Origin: JACDAN01 sp963842235
GTDB lineage: Bacteria; Actinomycetota; Thermoleophilia; Gaiellales; Gaiellaceae
NCBI GenBank assembly: GCA_963842235.1
Contig: CAWJFT010000001.1
Span: forward strand, 186,001 to 250,000
DNA: 64,000 bases
Direction: 5' to 3'
Under the pieces are notes generated by a model, which saw nothing but the letters and a program-made list of their open reading frames with translations, ran no database searches and had not been told where the DNA came from. The translations under genes and the position numbers were made by a program. Below, piece by piece: positions 34,883-42,917 of this stretch (its first letter is position 1; each line of letters begins with the position of its first letter).

Positions 34883-35482
34883 GTGCGCATTCTTGATCGA
34901 TCCCGGTCGCGACTTCCGAAGCCACTCCGAACCTTGGTGGACTGGGGGCTGACGATCACGCTTGCCGTCGGTGCCGTGTTTGTCTTCCAAGCGGAAGTTG
35001 CGAAGCCCTACCGGATTCCATCGCCGTCGATGGAGCCGACTCTGCACTGCGCGAAGCCTGTCCCTGGCTGCCTCTCGCGGCTGTCCGACCGAGTAATCGC
35101 GAACCGGCTCGTCTACCGGTTCCACGAGCCGCGGCGCGGCGACATCATCGTCTTCAAGGCATCTTCCCGGGTCGAGGCCGCCTGCGCCGCTGGTGGCAAC
35201 TACATCAAACGGATTGTCGGACTACCCGGCGAGAAGTTGACGATGCGGGACGGCTTTGTCTTGGTCAATGGGGTCAGGCTTGAAGAACCCTATCTGCGGC
35301 CCAACTACCGCGGCCGCGAGAGCGGAGACTGGTCGAGTATCGCCGGCGAGGGGTACTTCGTCCTCGGCGACAATCGCACGATGTCCTGCGACTCGCGCCG
35401 TTGGGGCGTCGTCCCTCGGGACAACATCATCGGGAGGGCAGAGATTACTTATTGGCCACCGGACCGGGTCGGAGAGCCTTAG
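34883..35482 (+). CDS. lepB: Signal peptidase I
   Basis: 199 residues. One N-terminal membrane anchor (WGLTITLAVGAVFVFQAEVA), then the catalytic Ser49 in PSPSMEPTL, the general-base Lys109 in GGNYIKRIVGLPGE, and box E VLGDNRTMSCDSRRWG. It removes signal peptides from exported proteins at the outer face of the membrane. GTG start at 34883; the ribosome site is poor. An insertion of about 15 residues with two cysteines (HCAKPVPGC) after the Ser motif is a little unusual. Four secreted or exported genes of the window lie within 5 kb, but a dedicated partnership is not shown. Confidence 0.92.
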   Translation: MRILDRSRSRLPKPLRTLVDWGLTITLAVGAVFVFQAEVAKPYRIPSPSMEPTLHCAKPVPGCLSRLSDRVIANRLVYRFHEPRRGDIIVFKASSRVEAACAAGGNYIKRIVGLPGEKLTMRDGFVLVNGVRLEEPYLRPNYRGRESGDWSSIAGEGYFVLGDNRTMSCDSRRWGVVPRDNIIGRAEITYWPPDRVGEP

Positions 35483-35486
35483 CGCC

Positions 35487-35897
35487 ATGTCAAGCACCGG
35501 CCAACGGAACCTCGAGATGGTGATCTTCGACTTCTTCGGCGCGCTTCGGAGCGGTCGCTATGAGATCGCCGCCGAGATGCTCGAGCCCGACGTGAGGTGG
35601 CAAGGACTGCACGAGGACTGGGTCTGCCTAGGGCGCGACGAGGTGCTCGAAACGTTTCGCGCGGGGATCGAGGAGCGGCGCGACGTCGACGCGCTCGAGT
35701 TCGTCCGCGCCGGTGACCAGGTCGTCTTCGGCGCCCGCGGACCGAGCATCACCGAAGTCGGAGGCGAGCCGCTGGAGGGTCAGATCTTCAACGTCTACAC
35801 CTTGCGCGACGGCCGGATCGCGGAGATCCACGATTACCGACTGCGGAGCGAAGCGCTCGCCGCCGCTGGTGCGGCGGAGGGCGCGGACTGGCGATGA
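35487..35897 (+). CDS. NTF2-like/SnoaL-like protein
   Basis: 136 residues from ATG 35487, four bases after the signal peptidase stop. The cone-shaped fold is suggested by FFGALRSGRYEIAAEMLEPD near the start, RWQGLHEDW, and EGQIFNVYTLRDGRIAEIHD near the end, the family pattern of SnoaL-like polyketide cyclases and ketosteroid isomerases. Catalytic role unknown. It overlaps the Nudix gene by four bases (ATGA), indicating a three-gene unit with it and signal peptidase. Confidence 0.82.
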   Translation: MSSTGQRNLEMVIFDFFGALRSGRYEIAAEMLEPDVRWQGLHEDWVCLGRDEVLETFRAGIEERRDVDALEFVRAGDQVVFGARGPSITEVGGEPLEGQIFNVYTLRDGRIAEIHDYRLRSEALAAAGAAEGADWR

Positions 35898-36352
35898 CCG
35901 AGCAGGAGCGCTTGGTCGTCGGCGCCGTGATCGTCGACGACGCCGGACGGGCGTTCGTCCATCGCCGCGGGCCGGACCGCACGCTCTTTCCGAACTACTG
36001 GGATATCCCGGGCGGGCATGTCGAGCCGGGCGAGGCTCCACTCGAGGCGCTGAGCCGCGAGGTGGAAGAGGAGACCGGCTGGCGGGTTCGCCGCGTGATC
36101 GCCGAGCTGGGGGAGACACAGTGGACGGGAGACGACGGCGTCCCCCGGCGCGAAATCGACTATCTCGTCGAAGTGGACGGCGATCTCGACGCGCCGCGCC
36201 TCGAGTGGCCCGACCACGTCGAGTTTGCGTGGGCGGGGCTGGACGACGTCGATCGGCTCGCGGACGAAGGAGCTCCGCCCGACGCGGACATCCGGGACAT
36301 CGTCTTGCGAGGGCTGCGCGAGGCGGCTCGGCGGACTGCGAGCGGCGCATGA
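35894..36352 (+). CDS. Nudix hydrolase
   Basis: 152 residues with a perfect Nudix box: G41-x5-E47-x7-R55-E56-V-E-E-E60-T-G62 (GGHVEPGEAP ... REVEEETGW). It hydrolyses nucleoside diphosphates linked to another moiety, using Mg bound by the Glu cluster. The substrate cannot be deduced. It overlaps both the upstream NTF2-like gene (ATGA) and the following OppF gene (its stop at 36352 overlaps the ATG at 36349), so it is translationally linked to the transporter ATPase. Confidence 0.92.
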   Translation: MTEQERLVVGAVIVDDAGRAFVHRRGPDRTLFPNYWDIPGGHVEPGEAPLEALSREVEEETGWRVRRVIAELGETQWTGDDGVPRREIDYLVEVDGDLDAPRLEWPDHVEFAWAGLDDVDRLADEGAPPDADIRDIVLRGLREAARRTASGA

Positions 36353-37905
36353 GCTCCCAGAACAACAACCTCATCGAGATCGACGACCTGAAGGTGCACT
36401 ACCCGCTGCGCGGGTCGTTCGTCGAGCGGCTGATGGGCCGCGAGGCCGGCTCGGTCAAGGCCGTCGACGGCGTCAGCTTCAAGCTGAAGCGGGGCGAGGT
36501 GCTCGGGCTCGTCGGCGAGTCGGGGAGCGGGAAGACGACGCTCGGCCGGACGCTCCTGCGGCTCGTCGAGCCGACCAGCGGCTCGATCCGCTTCGACGAC
36601 GTCGACATCACCGGCCTCGACGGCGACGACATGCGGAAGCTGCGGCGCAAGATGCAGATCGTCTTCCAGGATCCGCATGCCTCGCTCAACCCGGCGATGG
36701 ACCTGGAGACCGCCGTCGGCCACCCGCTCAAGATCCACGGGATCGCGCGCAACAAGGAGCAGATCCGGCGCCGCGTCGCGGACATGCTCGAGCGCGTCGG
36801 GCTCGCGCCGGCGGATCGCTTCCTCTCCAAGTACCCGGGCGACCTCTCCGGCGGCCAGAAGCAGCGGGCCGTCCTGGCGCGGGCGATCATGCTCAACCCC
36901 GACCTGCTCGTCGCCGACGAGCCCGTCTCGATGCTCGACATGAGCGTCCGGGCGAAGATCCTCGAGCTGATGGTCGGCCTCAAGGACGAGTTCGACCTCA
37001 CCTACCTCTACATCACGCACGATCTGGCGACCGCCCGCTTCTTCTGCGACCGCATCGCGATCATGTACCTGGGGCGGATCGTCGAGCTCGGGCCCGCGGA
37101 GGAGATCTACGCGCACCCGCGGCACCCGTACACGGAGTCGCTGCTGCGGGCGATTCCCGAGCCCGACCCGGCGAAGGCGATCCCGCGGGATCTCCCCAAG
37201 GGCGAGGTGCCCGACGCGGTCATGCCGCCGCACGGCTGCCACTTCCATCCCCGCTGCCCGAAGGCGTTCGAGGTGTGCGGCTGGGAGGCGCGCGACATCG
37301 GCGACCTGCTCGAGGAGCGCTGGGCGGCGATGGCGGTCGAGAACGAGGAGCAGTTCGCGCGCGAGAACCGGATCGTCGGCGATCTGGACGCGCTCGACGA
37401 GGTGTCGGAGACCGCGAAAGTTCCGGCCGGAGAACAGGCGAGCGGCGCCGAGGTCGTCGAGCTGCTCGAGCGGATCCGGTCAGAGGAGCCCGATGCGCGG
37501 ATCTGGAAGGGCGTGCGCGAGCTGCGAGCCGCCGAGGGCGAGGCGGTCGTCGAGTTCCACGAGGGAATCGAGCCGAGACACCTTGCCACCAACGGCGTCG
37601 AGGTCGAGTGCCACCTCTACGACGAGGAAGCGCTGCGGCGCGCGGCCGAAGTCGCCTGGAAAGCCAGATATAGCCATCACTCCAAAGGGGGAGTGAGCCA
37701 GGTCCACGGACGGCCGATACCTGGCTCGTGGACGCTGCTCAGCGTAAACAGATCCTGTCTCGATACATGGACCACTCGCGGCGCTTCGAAGCCGTCGCCC
37801 AGCGGCGGACCTCGAACGCCGGCGGCGAGGTCATCCCCTTCACACCTCCGCTCAAGGAGCTCGAGCAGCAGCCGACCGCCCGGGAGATCGAGGTCCTCCA
37901 GCTGA
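36349..37905 (+). CDS. Peptide ABC transporter ATP-binding protein (DppF/OppF-like) with long C-terminal extension, operon 2
   Basis: Begins ATG 36349 inside the Nudix stop. Walker A GESGSGKTT, Q-loop FQDPHASLNP, signature LSGGQKQRAVLARAI, Walker B LLVADEPVSMLDM, switch ITHDLA and CHFHPRCPKAF. After the usual OppF end (residue about 310) it continues for about 130 more residues of ordered-looking acidic sequence (RAAEGEAVVEFHEGIEPRHL) to about 37665. The last 80 codons (from about 37665) are Ser/Arg/Pro-rich and read through the following LuxR gene in another frame. The true stop has therefore probably been lost by a frameshift or rearrangement near 37665-37700, beside an inverted repeat. ATPase function should be intact. 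Confidence 0.85.
   Translation: MSSQNNNLIEIDDLKVHYPLRGSFVERLMGREAGSVKAVDGVSFKLKRGEVLGLVGESGSGKTTLGRTLLRLVEPTSGSIRFDDVDITGLDGDDMRKLRRKMQIVFQDPHASLNPAMDLETAVGHPLKIHGIARNKEQIRRRVADMLERVGLAPADRFLSKYPGDLSGGQKQRAVLARAIMLNPDLLVADEPVSMLDMSVRAKILELMVGLKDEFDLTYLYITHDLATARFFCDRIAIMYLGRIVELGPAEEIYAHPRHPYTESLLRAIPEPDPAKAIPRDLPKGEVPDAVMPPHGCHFHPRCPKAFEVCGWEARDIGDLLEERWAAMAVENEEQFARENRIVGDLDALDEVSETAKVPAGEQASGAEVVELLERIRSEEPDARIWKGVRELRAAEGEAVVEFHEGIEPRHLATNGVEVECHLYDEEALRRAAEVAWKARYSHHSKGGVSQVHGRPIPGSWTLLSVNRSCLDTWTTRGASKPSPSGGPRTPAARSSPSHLRSRSSSSSRPPGRSRSSS
37696..37726. promoter_or_regulatory. Inverted repeat just upstream of the LuxR-type gene
   Basis: AGCCAGGT (37696-37703) and ACCTGGCT (37719-37726) are exact inverted repeats with a 15-base spacer, ending one base before the GTG at 37728. 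Candidate operator, or the scar of a rearrangement that extended the upstream ORF. Confidence 0.4.
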
Positions 37906-38060
37906 TCGCGGAGGGCCTTGTCAACCGGGAGATCGGCCACCGCCTCTTCCTCTCGGAAGAGACGGTCAAGTCACACGTGCGACACCTGCTCGCCAAGTTG
38001 CAGGCGCGGTCACGGGCCCACGCGGTCGCAGTGGGTTTTCGGCGAGGGTTGATCGCCTAG
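37728..38060 (+). CDS. LuxR/GerE-type helix-turn-helix protein
   Basis: 110 residues. The C-terminal half is a complete GerE domain: PTAREIEVLQLIAEGLVNREIG, then LFLSEETVKSHVRHLLAKLQ. No receiver or sensory domain is attached, only a short N-terminal segment. The start could be GTG 37728 or ATG 37767. It probably binds DNA on its own or after dimerising with another factor. It overlaps the runaway end of the ABC ATPase. The neighbouring putative defence genes on the other strand are 370 bases away. Confidence 0.82.
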   Translation: MDAAQRKQILSRYMDHSRRFEAVAQRRTSNAGGEVIPFTPPLKELEQQPTAREIEVLQLIAEGLVNREIGHRLFLSEETVKSHVRHLLAKLQARSRAHAVAVGFRRGLIA

Positions 38061-38082
38061 CTAGGCAACGGGCAGCAAAGCT

Positions 38083-38364
38083 CTATCGGCGATCGATTGC
38101 CGGGAGCGTTATCGCCATCCATCCCTTCCGGCGAGTACCCCGAAGGGGAATGTTCACTCCTATGGAAAGCTGAGACGCGTTTTCGCCTACCAGATCTTCA
38201 GAAAGCCACGTACCGAAGCCTTCGACGCCAGCCTTGACAACTTGCGCACGACTCCTCCCAGTTAGGGAACCAACGGCAGCTTTGAGCGTATACCCCTTGC
38301 ATAGGAGATTGCAAAGATGCGGTGTCTCTACGCGGGACGATCGAACGCCCATGAGTAATTGCAC
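38083..38364 (-). CDS. Hypothetical protein, uncertain
   Basis: A 93-codon minus-strand frame from a GTG at 38364, sitting in noticeably less GC-rich DNA than the rest. The frame stays open upstream, past 38440, toward the TIR gene, without a better start. Composition is not obviously artefactual, but no motif, family or ribosome site is seen. It could be a decayed part of the neighbouring island. Confidence 0.25.
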   Translation of the reverse strand: MQLLMGVRSSRVETPHLCNLLCKGYTLKAAVGSLTGRSRAQVVKAGVEGFGTWLSEDLVGENASQLSIGVNIPLRGTRRKGWMAITLPAIDRR

Positions 38365-38437
38365 GGCCTTCGCGGGGACAGGCTGAAGGAAGTGCCCGGC
38401 ATTCGGCTCGCAGCCGGGCCCGAGACAAGATTCCGCA

Positions 38438-39969
38438 CTAAAGCAGGGAAGTCTGCGCGGGGATCATGGCGTCGAGCTTGCGAGCGCAGAGTTCCGCGAC
38501 GTCGACGGCTTGACGATCCAGGTCGCCTTCTGGATCAAAGGTCATCCCTCCGATGTCGCCGGTGGTGTCGAAGGCGGTCGGCATCGCATGCTTTGACCAG
38601 ACCGGGATCACCCGGTTCTCGCCGAATAGTTCTTCGAACTGCTCCGACTCGAAGATTGTCGAGCGCTTCTTCCCATACTGGTTAAGGACTGCGATGACGT
38701 AAGACGCATTCGACTTGTAGATCGGGCCGAGGAACTCCTTGATGTCCTCGGCGAGAATCTGGTGCTGCTCGCTCATGTCGTAGAAGACGCTGTAGCCGAG
38801 ATCTTCCAGGTTGCCCTTCAGCCTCTCGGCGAACGGCCTGTTCCTCTCCAGCAAAGGACAGCGCGAAGTCGTACTCCTCCCAACCTCGACGCGGGGTGAA
38901 TCCCGTTCGCTTTACGAAGGGGCGACCCAGTCCAGGTTCCGCAGGTAGAAGACAAGCTGGGGGTCCTCGACCGAGAGAACCTTGGTCGTCGAAGTCAAAG
39001 TGCATGATTTTCGCGATCTCCTCCGACTGGGTTGCCTTTCAGCCAGATAGCCCTTCTCGACTACCTGCCCGACGGACGCCTTCTCGGCTGGTGTCGAGCC
39101 ATCTCCTCGGGGAAGCGAGATCGCCCAGTTCTCCCGCGTTTTTCAGCCAGCTGAGGATGTGTAAGTAGTTCGCTCGGCCCACTGGGCCGGAACTTGTGGA
39201 CCCCGGACGAAGTCCATGATCGGTGGCCGAACCGGCGGTCCTGGTGTTCCATGACTCTTTGTTCTTGACCGAGCTGTACGGAATACGAGAGTGACTCTTC
39301 TGCTCTTGAGGCGCCTCGGTGACTCCGGCCTCGGCGCAGAGCTCGTGACAGAGCAGCTGTGCGAGGTAAAAGCTTCCCTGCGCTCCCTCGACGATCTTCT
39401 CCTTTGCCTCGATTACTACGTTGAACGCTTCCTCCCCTGCGGTGATCAACTGGCGTACCTTGTCGGCTGGTTCGACTTCGAAGCGAATCGTCTCCACGCG
39501 GTTCGCGAGGTCCGGGGCGTGTTCGATCGAACGAGTCTCCGGCGCGGTTGATCCCGACGATGATCAGCTTGCTTCTCTTCGATTCGGTGTCCGCGAGGCG
39601 CTTGAGAAGGTCGGCGATGTCTCTGCGAGTTTTATCCTGGAGGACGTGGAAGTCGTCGATCACAACGACGCCGAAGTCGGTCGTTTCCGGGAGCAGCTCG
39701 ATGTAGCCGACGTCGCCCGGATCGCGTGCCGTGAGGGTCTGGATTCCGTTCTGAGGTTCGAGTTCGTCGAGCGCTCGTGCGACCGCCGTCGACTTTCCAA
39801 TACCCGACGGGCCTTCAACGATTACTCCTCGACCGGCCGTCCGGAGCGCAACCTTGAGTCGGTTGTACTCCGAGGGCTCGACGAACGTGTGAGTCGGGAC
39901 GCCACCGATCTTGAAGACGTCCTCGAGAAGCACTCGATCCATCCGGGCCGCATCGTAAACGGGGCTCAC
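38438..39969 (-). pseudogene. P-loop ATPase fused to a C-terminal TIR domain (putative defence effector), multiply frameshifted
   Basis: GTG start at 39969, overlapping the upstream nuclease stop (GTGA). Residues 1-140 are in one frame: Walker A VEGPSGIGKS (53-60) and Walker B VVVIDDFHVL (101-110), with a sensor-like LIIVGINRAGD. Single-base shifts near 39545, 39255, 39180, 39140, 39030, 38955, 38921 and 38853 must be corrected to read on through IEHAPDLANRVETIRFEVEP, GRANYLHILSWLKNAG, TPAEKASVGQVVEKGYLAER and DPQLVFYLRNLDW. The TIR domain follows: WEEYDFALSFAGEERPFAER, LEDLGYSVFYDMSEQ, and the FESEQFEELF helix with the candidate catalytic Glu. TIR domains of this type commonly cleave NAD. 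The reconstruction has no internal stops, so decay is very recent or the indels are sequencing errors. Confidence 0.75.
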
Positions 39970-41075
39970 TTGCCCTTGCCGGACTCGAACGACCCAGGCA
40001 ACCGTCGATCCATCGCGTCCCCACCGCCCGGTTTCATGGCGCCGCGCTTCCTGCGCTTGAGACACTTCTCGCAGTAGCCAGTGGCGTGCTGGTCCTTGCC
40101 GACCAGTAATCGCCCGCACCACCGGCAACTGATCCGCTTACCCGCGGCTGGTCCGGTGAGTTCGAGTCCTGCCGCGTTGAAGTGATCGTTCTCGGGCCAG
40201 ATCGCATGGATGTCGGCGCTTTCCAGGAGAGCGAGCAGGTCCGCTCGCGGCTCCTCGGGCACGAGCACGGCGAGGCGGGTTCCATTTGGGGCGAAGCGGC
40301 GATAGTCCGCGAGTTGGCCGATGGCCATGCGCAGCGCGTCTCGAGCGACCGTTCCTTTCGCTTCGATGAGAAGCCCGCTGGTCTTGTCGTAAATGTCGCA
40401 GAAGATCGGCCGCTTCTCCCCAGCAGGGACGATCTTCAGGCGGGAAGCGTTGTGCCCCTGCCGACGCAGGTAGTCCTCAAGCTCGAGAACAAGGCCCTGC
40501 TCACGGCGCTCAGCCTCGTACTCCTCGGCTGAAGGGTTGACGAAGAACCGTTCGGTCCAGCGGTTCTCGATCGGGACCTCGGCGACGCCCGGCACGAGGA
40601 CACCGTCGAGCTTCGAGCGCGACGACGGCGCGTTGCCCGTGAGCGGGTGGAACCTAAACACGTAGACGCGTCGGAGCGGGCCGTCGCCGGTCTCTGGCGC
40701 CTCCGTCTCGTAGTAGGGATCTCCGCGTCGAGCTCCAGCTCGGCGACGTACTCAACCTCCCCTCCCGCGCCAGCAAAGAGGTGAACCCTGCGTCCGTCCT
40801 GCGCATGATTGAGAAGCGCGAGGTTGGCATCCCGCAGCCTCTGGTCGCCATACTGTCCCGCGCCCGTGTAATAGAAGCAGCCGTCATCGCGGAACTCGTC
40901 GTAGTAGCCGTGCTTCTCGCCCACGGCCGGGCTCCAGAAGATGAAGATGTTCGGCGTTGAGCTCGATGGACTGATGCCGCCCTGCCTCCGACCGCCCCAC
41001 CGCTCGTGGAGTTCCTTGCGAAGCAGACGGGCCCCCAGGACTTAGATCAAAAGTATCTGCGCTTGTGACGCCCAA
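39966..41075 (-). pseudogene. ScoMcrA-like SRA domain + PD-(D/E)XK nuclease + zinc ribbon (putative modification-dependent nuclease), two frameshifts
   Basis: TTG start at 41075 with GGAGGT five bases before. After one extra base near 41041, the frame reads LLRKELHERWGGRRQGGISP, NIFIFWSPAVGEKHGYYDEF and CFYYTGAGQYGDQRLRD, the pattern of the SRA-like domain of ScoMcrA, which recognises modified DNA. A missing base near 40716 then leads to the nuclease part: FCDIYDKTSGLLIEAKG, an E-x-K with a preceding Asp, the PD-(D/E)XK active site. The C-terminus has CRWCG and CEKC, a zinc ribbon. It overlaps the TIR-ATPase gene by four bases, so the two form one operon. The SRA call rests on remembered family pattern, the nuclease call on motif spacing. 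Confidence 0.75.
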
Positions 41076-41210
41076 AATGTACCTCCATTTTTAGGGTAGA
41101 TTACGAGTGTACCAGCCACGCCGGCTACAGGAAGCCCCGTTTCCCCTCGTCACGGTGACCCGGCGCCATAGAGGAAGGACATCGGGCTCGGAAGGCGTAT
41201 CCGCCGGTCC

Positions 41211-42273
41211 GTGCGGAGGCTTTCGTTCCTGGTCCTCGTGCTCGTGGTCGCCGGCGCCGTCTCCGGCGAGGCCGCGGCGCTCGCGAAAGTGCAGGTGCCC
41301 GGTGTTCAAGTCGCCCTTTACCGTCACGGCTACTACAAGGGCCCTGTCGACGGCATCGCCGGGCCGTTGACGAAGCGTGCGATCCGCGACTTCCAGCGGT
41401 CGAAGGGGCTCGAAGCGGACGGCGTCGTGGGCAGGCGGACGCGCGCCGCGCTCGGCCGCCTCGGCCGTCCTCTCTTCGGCGCGCGCCTGCTCAAGCGCGG
41501 CATGGCGGGATTCGACGTCTCGGTGCTTCAGTTTCTGCTCGGCAAGCGGGGCTCTCGACCGCCGTCCCTGGACGGCACGTTCGGCCCGGTCACCGAGCGG
41601 CTCGTCCGCCGCTTCCAGCGGCGTGCGGGGCTGTCCCCGGACGGCATCGTCGGGAAGCGGACTCGCGCCGCGCTCCTCACGGGCGGCCGTGGGCGGCACG
41701 TCGTTCGCGGGGCTGGGCGTCTGCACGTCGTTCGCCCCGGTGAGACGCTCTCCGGCATCGCCGCACGAGCCGGGACGACGGTGGCGGCCCTGGCTCGGCG
41801 GAACCGGCTCGATCCGAACCGGTTTCTCCTTGTCGGGACGAAGCTCGTTCTCCCGATGGGCGGTGGGTCAGCGACCCCGGCGTCGCGCAGCGGCGGTCGA
41901 GGCTTCGCTCGGCCGCTGGGCGGCCCACTACGGCGTCAGCGAAGACCTCGTGCGGGCGCTCGCTTGGCAGGAGTCCGGCTTCCAGAACGACGTTCGTTCC
42001 CACGCGGGCGCCGTCGGCGCTATGCAGGTCCTCCCGGCGACTCGGGCCTTTGTCGAGGAGGTTCTGATCGGCGAGCGAGTCCCGAGGACGATGGACGGCA
42101 ACGTGCGCCTCGGCGTCGCGTACCTGCGCCATCTCCTCCACCGATTCGGATTCGACGTGCGGCTGGCCGTGGGCGCGTACTACCAGGGGCCGGCGTCGGT
42201 GCAGCGCCGTGGGCTCATGCGCCGGACGCGCCACTTCGTCGCCAACGTGCTCGCCCTGCGCGGCCGCGTCTGA
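41211..42273 (+). pseudogene. Secreted peptidoglycan-binding, LysM and lytic transglycosylase protein, one-base insertion
   Basis: GTG start at 41211 with a signal peptide (SFLVLVLVVAGAVSGEAAA). Two PG_binding_1 repeats follow (VQVALYRHGYYKGPVDGIAG; VLQFLLGKRGSRPPSLDGTFG), then a LysM domain (HVVRPGETLSGIAARAGT). One extra base near 41888 shifts the frame. The rest is an SLT transglycosylase with VRALAWQESGFQNDVRSHAG, AMQVLPAT and LAVGAYYQGP; the catalytic Glu is in WQESG. It should cleave glycan strands outside the membrane. Divergent from the SRA-nuclease gene. Confidence 0.85.
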
Positions 42274-42340
42274 CGTCGGCGTTACTCGGTGTCCTCTAGT
42301 GCGTTCGACGAGGGCGCGCCGTCACGGCGTTGTACGGAGG

Positions 42341-42850
42341 TCATGCATCGAGTCGGAGGACGACCTCCTCCGTCTCCTCGCCGCGTCCGTGCGCGAACCC
42401 ACGCCCACCTCCCACGCGCGTAAAGCCGCATTTCTCGAGCACGCGAATGGAGGCGGCGTTGTCGCTCGCCGCGCGGGCGTAGAGCGGACGGGCCACCTCG
42501 ATCGTTGTCAGGAACTGCTGCAGCGCGCGAGTCGCGATCCCTCGGCCCCAGTCCTGCCGGCCGATCCAGTACGTCACCTCGCGTTGACCGTCGAGCTCGA
42601 AGCTCGCAATCTGGCCGACTACTCGGCCCTCGGTCTCGACGACCCTGTTCGTCGTATCGCGATCACGTCTCAGCCTGGCCCAGCGTGCATCGAAGGCGCC
42701 ACGGTCGTCGGGATCGGCGGGCGTAAAAGCCGCCATCCGGATCGCCTCGCGATCCGTCCAGTGCTCGAACAGCACATCCAGATCCCGATCCTCGACCTCG
42801 CGAAGTACAAGGTGCGGCGACCCGTTCCCCACGAAAGGCAACGCTAACAC
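42341..42850 (-). CDS. RimJ/RimL-like GNAT N-acetyltransferase
   Basis: 169 residues with the RimJ/RimL pattern: LVLREVEDRDLDVLFEHWTD near the N-terminus, acetyl-CoA motif WIGRQDWGRGIATRALQQFL and the C-terminal NAASIRVLEKCGFTRVG. Ser/Thr/Ala N-terminal or small-molecule substrates are typical. Start at 42850 is the first in a good family position. Convergent with the cell wall hydrolase and divergent from the LuxR regulator. Confidence 0.9.
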   Translation of the reverse strand: MLALPFVGNGSPHLVLREVEDRDLDVLFEHWTDREAIRMAAFTPADPDDRGAFDARWARLRRDRDTTNRVVETEGRVVGQIASFELDGQREVTYWIGRQDWGRGIATRALQQFLTTIEVARPLYARAASDNAASIRVLEKCGFTRVGGGRGFAHGRGEETEEVVLRLDA

Positions 42851-42917
42851 TAGGCCTCATCGGCCACGACTACTGCGCCACTGACACACGCACCGAGGAC
42901 AGTGCCGGTGCCCGAAA

